Shown here one piece after another: positions 43,379 through 55,346 of a stretch of 64,000 bases of DNA; positions within the stretch are counted from its first letter, which is position 1, and each line of letters starts with the position of its first letter. The notes under the pieces were generated by a model. It was not told the DNA's origin, did no database searches, and saw only the letters and a program-made list of their open reading frames with translations. A program made the position numbers and the translations under genes. The stretch is from positions 310,001 through 374,000 of the forward strand of contig NW_022985438.1 in the NCBI RefSeq assembly GCF_010093595.1. The letters are read 5' to 3'. This DNA comes from Mytilinidion resinicola. Taxonomy: Eukaryota > Ascomycota > Dothideomycetes > Mytilinidiales > Mytilinidiaceae.

Positions 43379-44670
43379 CGTGGCGGTGGGGTTTGCAGAC
43401 GCGGCGAGGTGTGTTGTTGACGCGCTAACCTAAGGTTTGCGTGCAGGGGACGGCAAGTGAATTATGCGCGGCATGCCGACCCGGGCTAGCGTCGATGTGC
43501 CGGGAGGATTCCGGCGGGCAGCCTAGTAGGGTGGTCTTCGGCCTCACCTCCCGTCCCAAAACGCCATCAATTTCTCGACCGCCGACGCCACCGACGATTG
43601 TGATAGCTGGCGCTCGCGAGTCAGTTATCACCGACAGAACTAAGTATGGCTATCCCAACAACACGTCTCCACAACCGCTGCTGTTTCTGTCAGAAGCCTG
43701 TCACCGGCCTGTCATCCTGTCCTGTCTGTTCTTCGCGACTCGTCAATCAATTCCCCGTCTGCACGAGCCTTGGAGACAGGACATCCGCACCGGGACGGGT
43801 GATGCGCAGATCACCTCCAGGGGCCCTCTCGGAAAGGAGATTAAGCTGATCTGGACGTCAACCCAGCGATGCTGGACGCGCGCCTCCGATATTGCGTCCA
43901 CGGAACAGCTTGACCTCATGGAGCTCTTGACAGACTCCTTGAGAGGAGTCTGAGAAGGCACGTCTATGTAGATGTAGGAAAGCAGAAGCAATGCGGGAGT
44001 CTCTCAAAGGCATCGAGGGTCTACCCTGTACGCAGCATCTCCCCGCTGCTGCTGATCTGTCCCAAAAGACGTGCAGTCGATAATCAACCCTGGCGTTTCT
44101 CCGCCTGTCACAACAACTGCCGGCGCCTGATCAAGCAGCCTCTCCCTCTTCTCGCCCCACCTGGCCCCGTCGTGCCACCAGTGATCATTCTCCAGGGCAA
44201 ATGCATGGACCGAGTGGAGCCCCGCTGCACGATCTGCTCACCATTGTCCAAGCAGAGACCTATACTGTCTGCGGCCACAGTCTCCCGGGGCCATGCTTGT
44301 ATACTGCATCTATCGTCAAACTTCTCCTGCTTTTTTGTACCTCTCGCTTCCTGCACCGTCCATTCATTTTCATTCTCATTCCCATGCTATCACATCAAGT
44401 TTTCCCAGGAAACCGGTACTTGACGTCGTCGTCGCAGCTTGTGTCAACCCCCAGACCTACCCACTTGCATCTATCTTGCGTGTAGTACCCTCATCAACAA
44501 CACCTTATCCCTTGCCTTTTCCACTCTGTTGTCCAGCTACTGAAAGTTATTCGTTCATGTCGATTCTTGTTCACCCACTGCCAAATTTTGAGTGATTACT
44601 TGCTCAATTCGGCCAACGTTCTTGCCACTTGCTCAAAGCTTTTTATTCTCCATCTACAAACGCTCACACA
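43379..44670. other. Divergent intergenic region
   Basis: About 1.3 kb between the APC10 start and the next plus-strand gene. A 170-codon plus-strand frame at 43441-43953 lacks domains and runs through the likely APC10 promoter; not accepted. T/C-rich leader tracts precede the next gene. Confidence 0.5.
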
Positions 44671-46154
44671 ATGTCTCATACGAATCACGACGTGGCCAGC
44701 CGCGGTATTGAGCAACGAGATGTGGCTATCGCGTTCCTCGTAGCTACCTGGGTATTCGTGCTATTGCGCATATACGTTCGAGGATACATGATCCGCAACT
44801 TCGGCTGGGATGATTCCATCATGATACTAGCAAATGTGAGACTTCCTTGCTCCAGTGCTGATATCAAGCTGACTTTTCTCCAGCTTGTCTTTACCATGTA
44901 CTGTGTTGCCATATTGTACACTGAAGCACACGGAGCAGGCACGCATCTGTCTGACCTGGCCGCTATAAACAAGATCATCAACGTGAGTCAAACATTCTAC
45001 AAAGCCGTTTGACTTGTCTCACATGCTCTAGTGGACCATTGCCGCCCAGGCCATCTACATCGTCACCATATGCTTCCTTAAGATCTCCCTAGGCATATTC
45101 TTCAACCGCATCGTAGTCAAGCCATGGCAGAAGACCTTGATCCTCGTAGTGGTCGTCGTTAGCACCGTTCAAAGCGTCGCCAACTTCTTCTTCGCTATCT
45201 TTCGCTGCGGCGCGCCAGTTGGAGACTACCTAACCAAACAAATTGCAGGCCAATGCGCTTCTCGTCGTACCAACCTCATCTTGCTATACATGCATGCTGC
45301 TGTGACCACTATAACCGACTGGATATTCGCCGGACTACCAGTCGCAGTAGTATGGGATGCAAAGATGGACGTACGCACAAAATGCTCAGTTGGCTTTATC
45401 CTCTCTCTAGGCGCATTGTAAGCTCCTTCCCGGCCCCCGTATCTCGCTCCATCTAACATTCCGTAGCGGCAGCATCTGCTCCATTGTCCGCTTTTTTTAC
45501 ATCGACGGCCTCACACGCACCGACGACTTCTTTTGTAAGACCCTCCAAAACCCCCAACGTCATATTGCCATGGCTAACATTACACTTTGATCAGGGAACG
45601 CAACCAACACCGCCATCTGGTCCACCATCGAGCCCGGCGTCGGCATAATAGCCGGTTCCCTCGCCACAATGCGCCCCCTCTTCAAATCTGTGTTCACAAG
45701 TGTCCGCGACCTCACTTCCAGCGCTTCACAGATCTCGAAGCGGATGTCGCGCTCCTTCCGCTCACCCCCGGCCTCTGGCGCTGACAAGAGTGTTCTCGAT
45801 AGCCAGAAACGCGGCTCTGCGTATTTGAGACCGGACAACTATAGTGGCAATGATAGCCAGCACACCCGCACCACGACCACGGCGGTGAGCAAGGACGGAA
45901 GATCGACCGAGATGAAGCCGGGCTTCTCGGCGACTCAAACGGCCGCGAGCTCCGAATACATCGTTACGAGGAACGAGGATCAAGACGGGCAGTGGCCTTT
46001 TGACCGAAGCGTTCTAGTGACACACATGTCGAATGAGGAGGATGGGATCGAGGTTGATCGGAGGAGCTCGCATACGCTAGGGGAAGAGGAGGGGAATGAT
46101 GTGAGGGCGAGTTTTAGGCTGCCGATTAAGGGCCAGAGGAGGAGCGAGGATTAG
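44671..46154 (+). CDS. Fungal rhodopsin-domain (PTH11-like) integral membrane protein
   Basis: Five exons, 44671-44835, 44884-44982, 45032-45417, 45467-45534 and 45595-46154, give 425 residues, all phases consistent. Seven hydrophobic segments fit the fungal rhodopsin-domain family: AIAFLVATWVFVLLRIYVRG, a second at LVFTMYCVAILY, then AAQAIYIVTICFLKISLGIF, TLILVVVVVSTVQSVANFFF, AAVTTITDWIFAGLPVAVVW, CSVGFILSLGAFGSICSIV and WSTIEPGVGIIAGSLATM. GWDDSIMI after the first segment and the WSTIEPGVGI near the last are typical family signatures. The roughly 150-residue cytosolic tail is Ser/Thr-rich. Related proteins act as surface sensors or receptors (Pth11 of Magnaporthe being the known case); the ligand here is unknown. 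Confidence 0.9.
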
Positions 46155-48114
46155 ATGGTTTGAAGCAAATTACCTTCCCGACTACTCTCGGACTTTCTTT
46201 CCTTTATGGGCCTTGGACGACTTACTCTTTGTAATAAGGTTTTCACTCACGACGTTCTTTTCGCATGTTTCGGCGTTTGCTTGGGGAAGGGGGAAGATAC
46301 CACTTTTGCGCTGTTTTGTTTCATTCGCTGCTGGCCTGAAGGGTCATTGTAATTACCTTTTGGAGGGAAATACTAGAACGACTGTTCGCGGAGCTCTTTC
46401 AAGTCCTCGAATTATTCCTTCGTTGACAATGCAGGAGATTCGAGGGCAAGTACTCCTCAGTTAAGAAAATCGCTAGGCTCAATGGTAAATCTATGAAGTA
46501 TCCCAGTCCTATTCGCGTTACTTTCTCGTTCGATCTAAACTTTACCTCTTGAGTCCGAACGCTTACTATTTCTTCTTTCCTCGCCCTCGATGAAGGACTA
46601 GACCACTCTGACCGAAGGACGCCGCTAGTTTCGGCGCGGGCACATCCTGTGCATATAGGCTGCGTCTTATAAGATTGTGATCATCCGACCGTCTTACTGC
46701 CTTCGAAACACCACCTTCTATAGTTACCCCTTTATCATCTCCACCCACCACCATCACCATCACTAAACCCCACCTCCTCCGACCATGACACCTTTCAGAT
46801 GATGTCTTTTGCTCTCTCCCTCCCATGTCACGTATTTCCTGCGTTTTCGACACCCTCTCACCCAACCATCAGCGCCAACCATATGCCATTTTGCTCAGCT
46901 GGAATCTACGCACTCCCGTAGAAACCCTCTCACCACCCGGTGGATCCTATGAAATGGTAGAAGGGTTCGCGAGAAATGTTGAAACTGCGAACTCTGTTTG
47001 TCTGAAAAGCAGATTCGGAGCACAGGGGGGGAGGTCTTATAGGTGGCGGATGGTGGGGGCATATGGGGGGCATGTGGAAAAAGGGGGGGGGTGGGGCGGC
47101 GTGAGATGGTAGGGAGGTGAGCGGCCTGTCAAAATTGCTCCCGCTCCAATCCCGTGACTCAGCCAGACTCTCCGGCCCTTAAATACGCCTCCTGCCCAAG
47201 ACTTTGGAGAACTAACAGTCGGAAAGAGAACAACAGAGCAGCAAAACCGAGATAGCTTCAACTCCCATGGAGAGTGCAAACCCACCACTTCGCTCTTCCT
47301 CATGTGCTGGGCATCGGCTTTGCCGATGTAATCGGCACCTCTAGACGTTCTTGAAGATGGGCGTAGCCAGGAGTCAGCGATAGACCTCGAGATTAAACCA
47401 CTGTTCCAGTTGGCATTGTGCTAGTGGTGGTAAAGCCTGCTGTTCAGAGGAGATGGTGAGCGTCATTATCTTAATATGGGGACCACCTCCCCATAGACCT
47501 CCGAGGCCGTCGAAGTTGAAAAAAACCGCTCTCCCCAGGTCATGGACCAATATCTGAGGTCATTTGAACACACCACTGCTGGCGCCATAGCATATTGCCT
47601 GCAAAGATTTTGATGATCCTACCAGCTCTCCGACCATCATATCCTCCGACGAGACTTTTTAATCTGCCAGGCAAGACCAAAGCCCTTTGTTGCTTCCGAA
47701 GAGGTGGGCTGATGGAAGATTTTAAACCCAAGGATAGCTGGAAGCACGTGAGTTGGTAGGGGTTCATGTGATAAGGACTCCTGTGTGGCGCTCTTGTTTG
47801 GGATGTAGGATGGCCTAAAGTGAGCTACTTACCGATTCAACAGACTGCATTGCAGAGGGTTGAGCAATGACCTGTGCTAGATGGCTGCAGCGTATCTTTC
47901 TACGATCCATTTCCAATGTGGTTTGGGACAGTTCAAGGCATTTCTGGAGGACTCGAGAAAACGCGAGATGGCTGGAAGATGACCTAGAGTATATTCGAAG
48001 AATATCTGTTACATTACCTCCAAACACCACGCCACATTCAAATACTAAATCAGCCCAGAGGCCCAACCCATTAAAGCACAACACACCCATCCAATAGCCT
48101 CCTGCACTCAATCC
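46155..48114. other. Convergent intergenic region, about 2 kb
   Basis: No convincing gene. Short G-runs near 47025-47095 are notable. A 76-codon plus-strand frame at 47867-48097 is unsupported. No RNA gene is seen. Confidence 0.5.
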
Positions 48115-49002
48115 TTACTCACCCACTCCCCAACCCCAACCCCTTCCCCCCAATCTCCGATACCTCTCCCCCTCCCTCCCCACCCACCACGCCCGCACCA
48201 CCGTCGCCAACGAAACAATCTCCAACACGCCCTCTGCCAACGCCCCCCACCACGCCGCCCGCATCTGCCCACACAAACTCCCCAAGTTCCCCACCGCATT
48301 ATCCAGCGCCTTATCATGGCGACGCGCGCACGTATACGACAAAAAATCATAATGCTTCGTCTTATCCAAGTCGTCAACTTTGAAGTACACAGCCGCAGCA
48401 ACCCAGACAGCGATGCCGAAGGCGGCGAAGAGCACGGTGACGACGTTGCCGACTTTAGTTATGCGGCGGACCTGGGGGTTGGGGGTGGGGCATTAGTAAA
48501 GGCCCTCGCTTTTTTAATATATATCGCTGAGTATGTAACTCGGAGGGAAAGGGGATGATGGGGGGGAAAGAGATGGGGTTCCACACACCGCCTTGCTGAA
48601 ACTCGCCACGCACAGCACCGCACTCGCCGCTGTCGCGGCGACCGACGCGCCCAGCAGCACCAGCGTCGGCCGCATGTCCAGCCCCCGCGCCCAGAGCCGC
48701 TGGTCCGGCGTCTGGTCGTGCGCCACGACGTAGTCTTTGTGCTTGTAGTAGACGGCGACGACCTGGCCGAGAACGATGAGGATGCCGCTGCATAGGAGCA
48801 GGGAAAGGATGCGCAGCGCGAGGCGGATCCGGGCGATTGCGGTTTCGCACCGGCGGACTTTCTGGGCGCCGATGGAGACGAGGCGGTCGTGGTTTGCGGA
48901 GGCGATCAGGTGCGCTTTTGCTTCGTCGTCGGCGGGGATGTGCGCGTGGCTGTAGCTGTGGGAATGGGAGTGGCCGGGGCCGTCGGGGCGGACGGGACGC
49001 AT
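48115..49002 (-). CDS. Four-pass integral membrane protein, unknown
   Basis: Two exons, 48589-49002 and 48115-48471, give 256 residues. The N-terminus is His/Ser-rich (SHSHSYSHAHIP) and cytosolic in style. Four hydrophobic segments are seen: LRILSLLLCSGILIVLGQVV, PTLVLLGASVAATAASAVL, VVTVLFAAFGIAVWVAAAVY and WWGALAEGVLEIVSLATVV. Between segments 3 and 4 is a loop with two Cys (YTCARR, SLCGQM) that could be extracellular, so the topology resembles claudin/SUR7-like or tetraspan proteins, but no signature fixes the family. The intron donor is GTGTGT and the acceptor CCCAG. The C-terminus is Arg/Gly/Trp-rich. Confidence 0.75.
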
Positions 49003-49946
49003 GGTGGGTTGGAGGGAGATATTGGATGGGGGGTGTCTGCTCCGAATGTGGAGAGATGGAGATGTCAACGAACGGAAGGTGCTGTGCACAAGCTTCACAG
49101 AAAGGACTGGAGGAACGCGTCTTTGCTCTTTGATTGATGAAAGATGGAGAGATATCGAGATACTGCTTGCAGAATCTAAAAGGAGAAGGCTCACTTACAT
49201 AGAGTTTAGAGATGGCCTTACTGTCTATCTGAACTTACCGGTGCCGCATCTATTTCAAGACCCCTCATGAAACAGGTGCTGACAGATACAGGAAATGGTA
49301 GTTTTCGGGTACGGCTGGGCCATTACCAACTGCTCGACCGGCTTCAATATCAAGCCTCCCTCTTGGCATGGTGGAGAATTCGACTTTCATGGTGCTGGAT
49401 GTGGCTGAAAGTCCTCACAAACTCCACAGCTAACCCAAACGAGGAGAGGCTTGACGCGAAATAATGAACGAACGGTAAGCTCCCTCATCCACCGGTCCGT
49501 TTGACTCTCTTGCCAAGAGGGCATATTCCAACCTTGGAAGATTGTTGTTAAGTTGGTGTGGCTGGGGAGAAAAGGGGGCGGCGTTAAACGAAGTGCCTCA
49601 TCGACCTTGCTCCACAAACTTTTCTCTTTGATTAGTTGCAACAGCGAGGCTTGAATGTTTAGTGCCTGGCGCCAAGCTCCACTTGCCTAGAATTCGACAT
49701 AGCAGACGATGATTGATGTTTCTTGCCGTGCTTTGTCAACGGCGAAGCGTGGTGGCTATTGTTGCATCCCCCTGAGGCGGGATTGGTAAGTTCTGGGTGT
49801 GGTTCCTGAATATGTACTCCATTTCTGCGCGAGGCTGCGATACAGCAATTTCGCTTCCATGTCTTCATCCATTGTATATGTAGTGGTGGCGGGTAGTACA
49901 GCTGTCCAACCCCAAGTTTTATTCTCAGCCTCATCAATCCTTTATC
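49003..49946. other. Divergent intergenic region
   Basis: About 940 bp between two divergent starts. No coding frame is convincing. Holds promoters for the membrane protein and the secreted protein genes. Confidence 0.55.
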
Positions 49947-51742
49947 ATGCTTCGTCCCACGTCGATCTTCTCGGCCGTCCTCCTCCTCATCTCGACACAG
50001 GTATCAGCACAACTGGACCTGCAAGGCGCTGATCCGAAAGACTCCGACGCCTGCCTCAGCCTAAGCTCCGTCAACGAGCTAGGTTTCCTATCCAACGGCG
50101 TGGACCTATGGAAAAGTCTCAATATCGATAGCATCCTCACGAATTTTGTGTCTGGCGGTCTGTCACAGACGTGGGTAAAGGACTTCTACCTCAATGAAGC
50201 TCTCACGCCCGACGAGGCTGCCAACGCCGGAAATTTCGATTGCACGACAGAGAACTCGACGTGTGTTCCCGTCTTCGGCAGCTGCGATAGTTACCAGTCT
50301 GCACAGGCTATGGCGGTAACATTTGCGCTAGTCAATGCGCATCGCCTGTTGAGCATTCAAATCAAGTCGTATGACGAGGCCGTCAACATCTTCTCAGCGG
50401 AGTATGTCTTTGAATTCTCCTGTTGCGTTCCAAGCACATTTTTGCATAAGGAATAGCCCACTCATATGTCCTTGTAGTGGTAACTCGGTCGCCAACGACC
50501 TGTTCAACCATGTCAGCATGGGCCGCGATTTAAGCAAGTTCGACGTCGGCGCATTCTTCAGTGGATTTGAATTCGGGGTTGAGCTGGCCTTGCCGGCGTT
50601 GGGCGGCGTGTTTGTGGATGCTCTGAAAGAGGGCTTAAAAAAAGGTCTGAAGGTACGTGTCTAGCATGAAAAGCCAAACGTGCAATTCGAGCCCCAGCTA
50701 ATGAGGAACTTTTAACAACAGACCGTCGTCGAGAACGCCGTCGAGTCAAATTTCAATCTCGGCGACGACTCAGCAAAGGATCCCGGGCCCTTCATCAATT
50801 CCCTCCAAGTCGCATTTAAGTCTAACCAAGACGCGTTGCGCGCTGTCATGGCTGGATACTTCAACCAAGGCAACACCGATCCGACATTAACCGCTACCCC
50901 GGAAGACACAGTCGCCTACCTCGAGCAAGGCCAATTCCTCGCAGGCTTCCTCACCAACGGAACAACAGAAGCATCAGCCACCACGGACGCCGCACAGGAG
51001 ATCGTAAAGCAAGCAGTCAGTCTCCCACACCTTCTTCTCCATCATTTCCAACCCATCTGACTTGCGAATGCAGGCCGCGCCCATAATTGCAGCCACCTGG
51101 CGCGCAGAAAACGTCAAAGTCGTTCTTCTACCGGAGGTAAGCTTTACTGACGCAACCCTTCTCCGGCCCCTTCTAACAAGCCACTCCTCATCCAGGCCGG
51201 CTGCGACCCCGCAGACTTCGCCCAAGGCTGCGAGAGCGGCAACGGCCCCTGCGGGCCTTTCGACTTCGTCGCGAACCAAGACCAGCTCCCGAGCGTGGAC
51301 GGGAAAAACCTGTGCATTGGCGTTAGGCGAGGTTTCGACCGCGAGGCGGACGCGAACCCGAAGCTGCAGTCTTTCTTTATGAATCCGCAAGATGTGTTGT
51401 TGAATGCTGTAAGTTGAGTCCCTACTTCACGACAATTTTGGGATTGAAAGGATCGACTGACTGACTGACTGACTGACTGACGATTATAGGCAAAATGTCT
51501 CACGTCGGGGAAGAATAATGAGATTCCGCCTGCGCAGACGGAGGACATGGCGAACGGGTTTCCGCTGTGTACGTTTGCGTTGAAATCGTGAGTTACGTTC
51601 TAGGGATTTTTAGATGCACATTATTGCCACAGTAACCAAATTCCCTCCCCCTAGCCCCCGCCCCAAACTGGACAGATCTCACAACCCTGCAAAAGGTCAC
51701 ATACGCACCAATCACAGCGCAAAAAACCCACAAAAAAGTTAA
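49947..51742 (+). CDS. Secreted protein of unknown function
   Basis: Exons 49947-50401, 50478-50652, 50722-51015, 51074-51136, 51196-51408 and 51490-51587 are well supported by phases and splice sites. A signal peptide is clear: MLRPTSIFSAVLLLISTQVSA with cleavage likely before Gln 22. The mature protein has scattered Cys (for example DACLSL, FDCTTENSTCVPVFGSC, AGCDPADFAQGCESGNGPC) typical of disulphide-bonded extracellular proteins. The segment FSGFEFGVELALPALGGVF is hydrophobic but short. The last exon is uncertain: with the TAG acceptor at 51652-51654 the formal frame ends at 51742, but the neighbouring frame reads more naturally (APNWTDLTTLQKVTYAPITA) and ends at 51770, which would need a one-base change in a C-run. 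Intron 5 holds a GACT tandem. No family is named with confidence. Confidence 0.78.
51455..51482. repeat. (GACT)n microsatellite in an intron
   Basis: About seven GACT units, just before the branch point and acceptor of the fifth intron of the secreted protein gene. Confidence 0.9.
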
Positions 51743-52912
51743 TCTAAATGCATCTCACATATCCATCTGAGTGATCAACTTTTCACCTAAGTATCTATGA
51801 ACACGCTGCCCCGAAAAGAGTGAGAAAGGGTAGGAATACATGGCCGGGGTGGTGCCCTGCATATACAAAAGATATGGTGCTACTTGGAAGTGAGACCTTG
51901 ATTTTTGGAGTGTGGAAGGAGAGGATGCCCGAAGGCGAAGAAGAGAAGAGGGACGGGGGAGGGGGGGGAGTTCACGTACTTTTTCTCAGCTTGCCCTGCC
52001 TTGGCTCAGGAAAACCAGATCTCAAGCACGAATACAAATTCAAGGGGATCGGAGCGGGATCGGAGCGGGATCGGGGTCATTCCTTTCGTCTACCCACAGT
52101 ACGTTTCAGGGAAGACGAGCTGCACACCCATCCAATTGTCGCACGCACGGTAAAAATTATGAAGAACTCTCAATCCAATATATTCATACCACTTCTATCT
52201 TCGTATACATATACAGACCACCTTCCTTCCCCCCTGCCCCTCAAACCATCATTCCAATATCGAATATCCAATCATTAAGATATGCGCACACATTAATCCG
52301 CCATAAATCATCAAACCACCATAATCTCAGAGATTCTTGGGAAAGAAAAAAGCAACAGAAAACGAGGGACCGACATTATCCAATCTAACGAACCCACTGT
52401 ACCAGCCCGAAGATTCGCGAATCCGAAAATGTCTGATTATTGCGTGTAGAAATCATGTGGAAAGTTGCAAGCGAGAGTCATGAAGTAGTAGTAAATCTTC
52501 GGAAGACATGTTTTTAGATATGAAGATGAGTACCCCTCATGCAAAGAACAAACGGAAACGCTGGATGCAAGAACGCTGTCAAAATAGGACGGGCGAGGAA
52601 AAAAGTAGGGGGTAGAGGTATGGGAGATAGGGGAGGGGAGGGTAAGTGTACGGAAGAGATGCGATAGTTTCAGGAATATGAAAGGAAGAGGAGCCAGGTA
52701 TGACATGGTGTAGTGTATGGTTGGCGGAGTTTTAGGTATTCTAGATCAGGCCGTGCGACCGGGTAGCCGCACTAGATACCGGCTGTTTGAAATGTCGACG
52801 ATCTTCTTGGCCTTCGCAAAAGAAGTAAAAGCTAGCTTATATGATGGCGTAGATGGGCAAAGTAGCTTAAGCGCGAAGCATGAATGGCAGAGCAGAGGGC
52901 GCGAGGAAGGGG
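51743..52912. other. Convergent intergenic region
   Basis: About 1.2 kb between two 3' ends. A short GGATCGGAGCG tandem lies near 52048-52075. Two plus-strand frames over 51820-52388 overlap each other and look non-coding. Confidence 0.5.
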
Positions 52913-55346
52913 TCACCTCCGAAACGCACTCTTACGTCCCAATGGGCTCTCCAACTGCGGCGCCAACGACCGTATCGGCTCTCTGATTCTTCCCCCTCGT
53001 GCAACCGGCGTTGTGCCCGTGCAGAAAATACACAAGAACGTCGACGGGATGTTCTGGTGATTTAGGCCTAAGCAGCGAACATGCAGCCACTTAATGCACG
53101 ACTCGCACTGCACCATCAGCTGGCCATCGTACTCCATCGAATTGCAGACGCAGCGAATGCCCTCGTTCGAGACTGTGCTACGGTCGGTGCTGGGAGTGTT
53201 GAGGTCCGGGTCGGCGATAGTGGAGGGCGAGGAGTGGTAAGAGTTGGAGTTCCTGGTAAAGGGGTCGTAGGAGAGTTGGGGACTGATGCCGGGTTTGGAG
53301 AGCTCAGCGGAGGCTTGGGCCCAGCGCTGATTGTGGGCGAGGAGGGTGCCTTGAGCGGAGCGCTCTGGGAGGAGTGTTAGAAGGGTGATAGGTAGGCATG
53401 TGTCTCTTGTGCTTACCACTCCGTTTTAGGCGATCCTCCACCACTTGCTTCAGAGCGCCTTGTGCGTCGCCTACACTATCGAGAGGGGATATCTGTGGCT
53501 CCTCGGATTTTGTCTCGCCAAATGAGCCCCCGAAGCTGGACATGCTGTACCTCCGGAAGGGATTGTTCGATGTCTTTTGGATGTTCGTTTGTTGATTGAG
53601 ATTACTGTTAGAGCGAGAGAACCCAAACGGGGTCTTTTCGAAAGCCATTGAAGTCGGCCTGGGCACCTTGAACGAGTCAGAGCGGTCTAGCGTGCTATCA
53701 GCCCTTGCATGTTTCGAAGCGCGGCGTGACGTCGCAGGAACATTGAAGGATGTGTTTCGACTGAGAACGACGTGATCAGAATCAGACTCGGTGTCCTCGT
53801 CCTCATTCCATAGACCAGGATACGGCTGTTGGTGGTCTTCACGAGTGTCCATTTCCTCCTCGACAGGATCCGTTTCAGTCCTCGCATGGCCGGATTCATC
53901 AATGACTAGACGAGTCCGAGGCCGTGCTCTTATTTTCTCTGGTATAGAGGTGAGAGAGCCTTGGCTTTGTCGCTTGAGTGGTGATGATTTCCGAGGTATG
54001 TGGTACCCGGCACCACTACCCACTGAGGGCCTCAAGTCGACGGGTGACGGCTTGCTCTTTCGAAACCCGCTGTCCGTATTGCTCCGCTGTAGCCCAGGCC
54101 CGGTAGCAGCTGGGTTAGACCCCGAGGACGAAGACGTATTAGTTCGTGAGTGTTGGCCCTTCGCCTTCCTGGCCAGCTCCTTTTCTCTATGAGACTCTCG
54201 CACCTGATGCTCATACGGCTGCCTATTCTCGTGATCAGCACTTGTATCCGGAGGCAGACCGTTGAAAGATTCGCTGGGAGCTATTTTAGTCGGACTTGAG
54301 AAGCTGAATATTAGCGTTGGGTCGACGCCTGCAGTAGTCGACATGAACGAGTTTGGCCTCGAATTCGTAGGCTTGCTGTCATGGTTATCACTGGTTGCAA
54401 ACGACGCAAAAGTCGGGCCATGAGTACTCGCTGGCAGTCCCGTCAAGTCCTGGAACGCTTGCATGTTCATCTGAGGAGTCGGCGAGTTGAAAGCTTGCCA
54501 ATTGACCGAGGTATCTATCTTGTGAGGCGTGGGGCCGAACGGGTCAGAAGCAAAAGGCATATCCACATCCATCCCGCTTCCATCGTTAGACTGGTCCCAG
54601 AATAATCGCGAATGTGGAAGCGCGGGTGCAGACATGGGGCCTGAATTTGGGAAGGGTGCAACATCTGGAGAGAATTGCAAATTCGGAAATTGGAAGGGGG
54701 TAGGCGTATAGAAGTCACCACCCTGCTGTTGGCCTGCAGCAGCAGGCGTCGACACCGTTTGCTGCACAATTGTAGAAGGGGTTGCCATTTCCGCTCCCAT
54801 CCTCCTCCTCGATGAGGCATCCCGTGTCGGTGGCGGTGTCTGCATTTGAGACATGTCCATGGTGGCAGTCGTCGAGTTCGGTATTGACGAAGGCTTACGA
54901 TGTGAGCCGGTAGGGTTCCCCCTAAAGCCTGATAGGACAGGGGACGAGGAAAGCCTCCGGGAGGGCTCTACTGGAGGCAACGGCAAATGGGTGTTCGGGG
55001 TGAAATGATTGACATGGAATCGAGGGTCGTCTGGTGACGGCACTTTCGAGCTTCTGGAGCTTGAAGGTCTGGGCGTCAATTGAGCATATGTCGGTGTTTG
55101 TGCAGGTGTGCGGCGCCCATTGACTCGAGGAGTAGCAAAAGCGTCTAAAAAATGTGATTGAAAGGCTTCGGCTTTGGGAGTCTGGAGAGCCCCTTCGGGA
55201 AAGGTAGCCGTAGTCGGGGTCGAGGACGGGCTTGGTAAGTGCCAATCCGCGTATCTGAGGGTACATCATGCATGTCAGCTGTGAAATCCGAAGGTTGCTT
55301 GTGGGTAGCTAGTCAGAGATGACGAGTATAGCAGGATAGACGACAT
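52913..55346 (-). CDS. PHD-finger protein, probable chromatin reader
   Basis: Exons 53417-55254 and 52913-53363 (phase join LKRS-ERSAQG; acceptor CCCAG with TTCTAACAC branch point; the exon top is 53364) give most of the protein; a tiny first exon 55324-55346 (MSSILLY) is proposed because an in-frame stop forces an intron and its phase fits, though its donor GTCATC is weak. About 770 residues. A C-terminal PHD finger is plain: CVCNSMEYDGQLMVQCESCI, then KWLHVRCLGLNHQNIPSTFL, then CIFC, a C4HC3 zinc pattern. PHD fingers read histone H3 tail methylation or acetylation state. The rest is Ser/Pro/Thr-rich and disordered, with phosphorylation-like RRxS sites and nuclear-type basic patches such as RKSSPLKRQ. 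The protein probably acts in a chromatin complex; which one is unknown. Confidence 0.82.

Noticed and set aside
43441..43953. 170-codon plus-strand ORF beside APC10
   Set aside because: No domain, poor composition, and it lies in the divergent promoter region.
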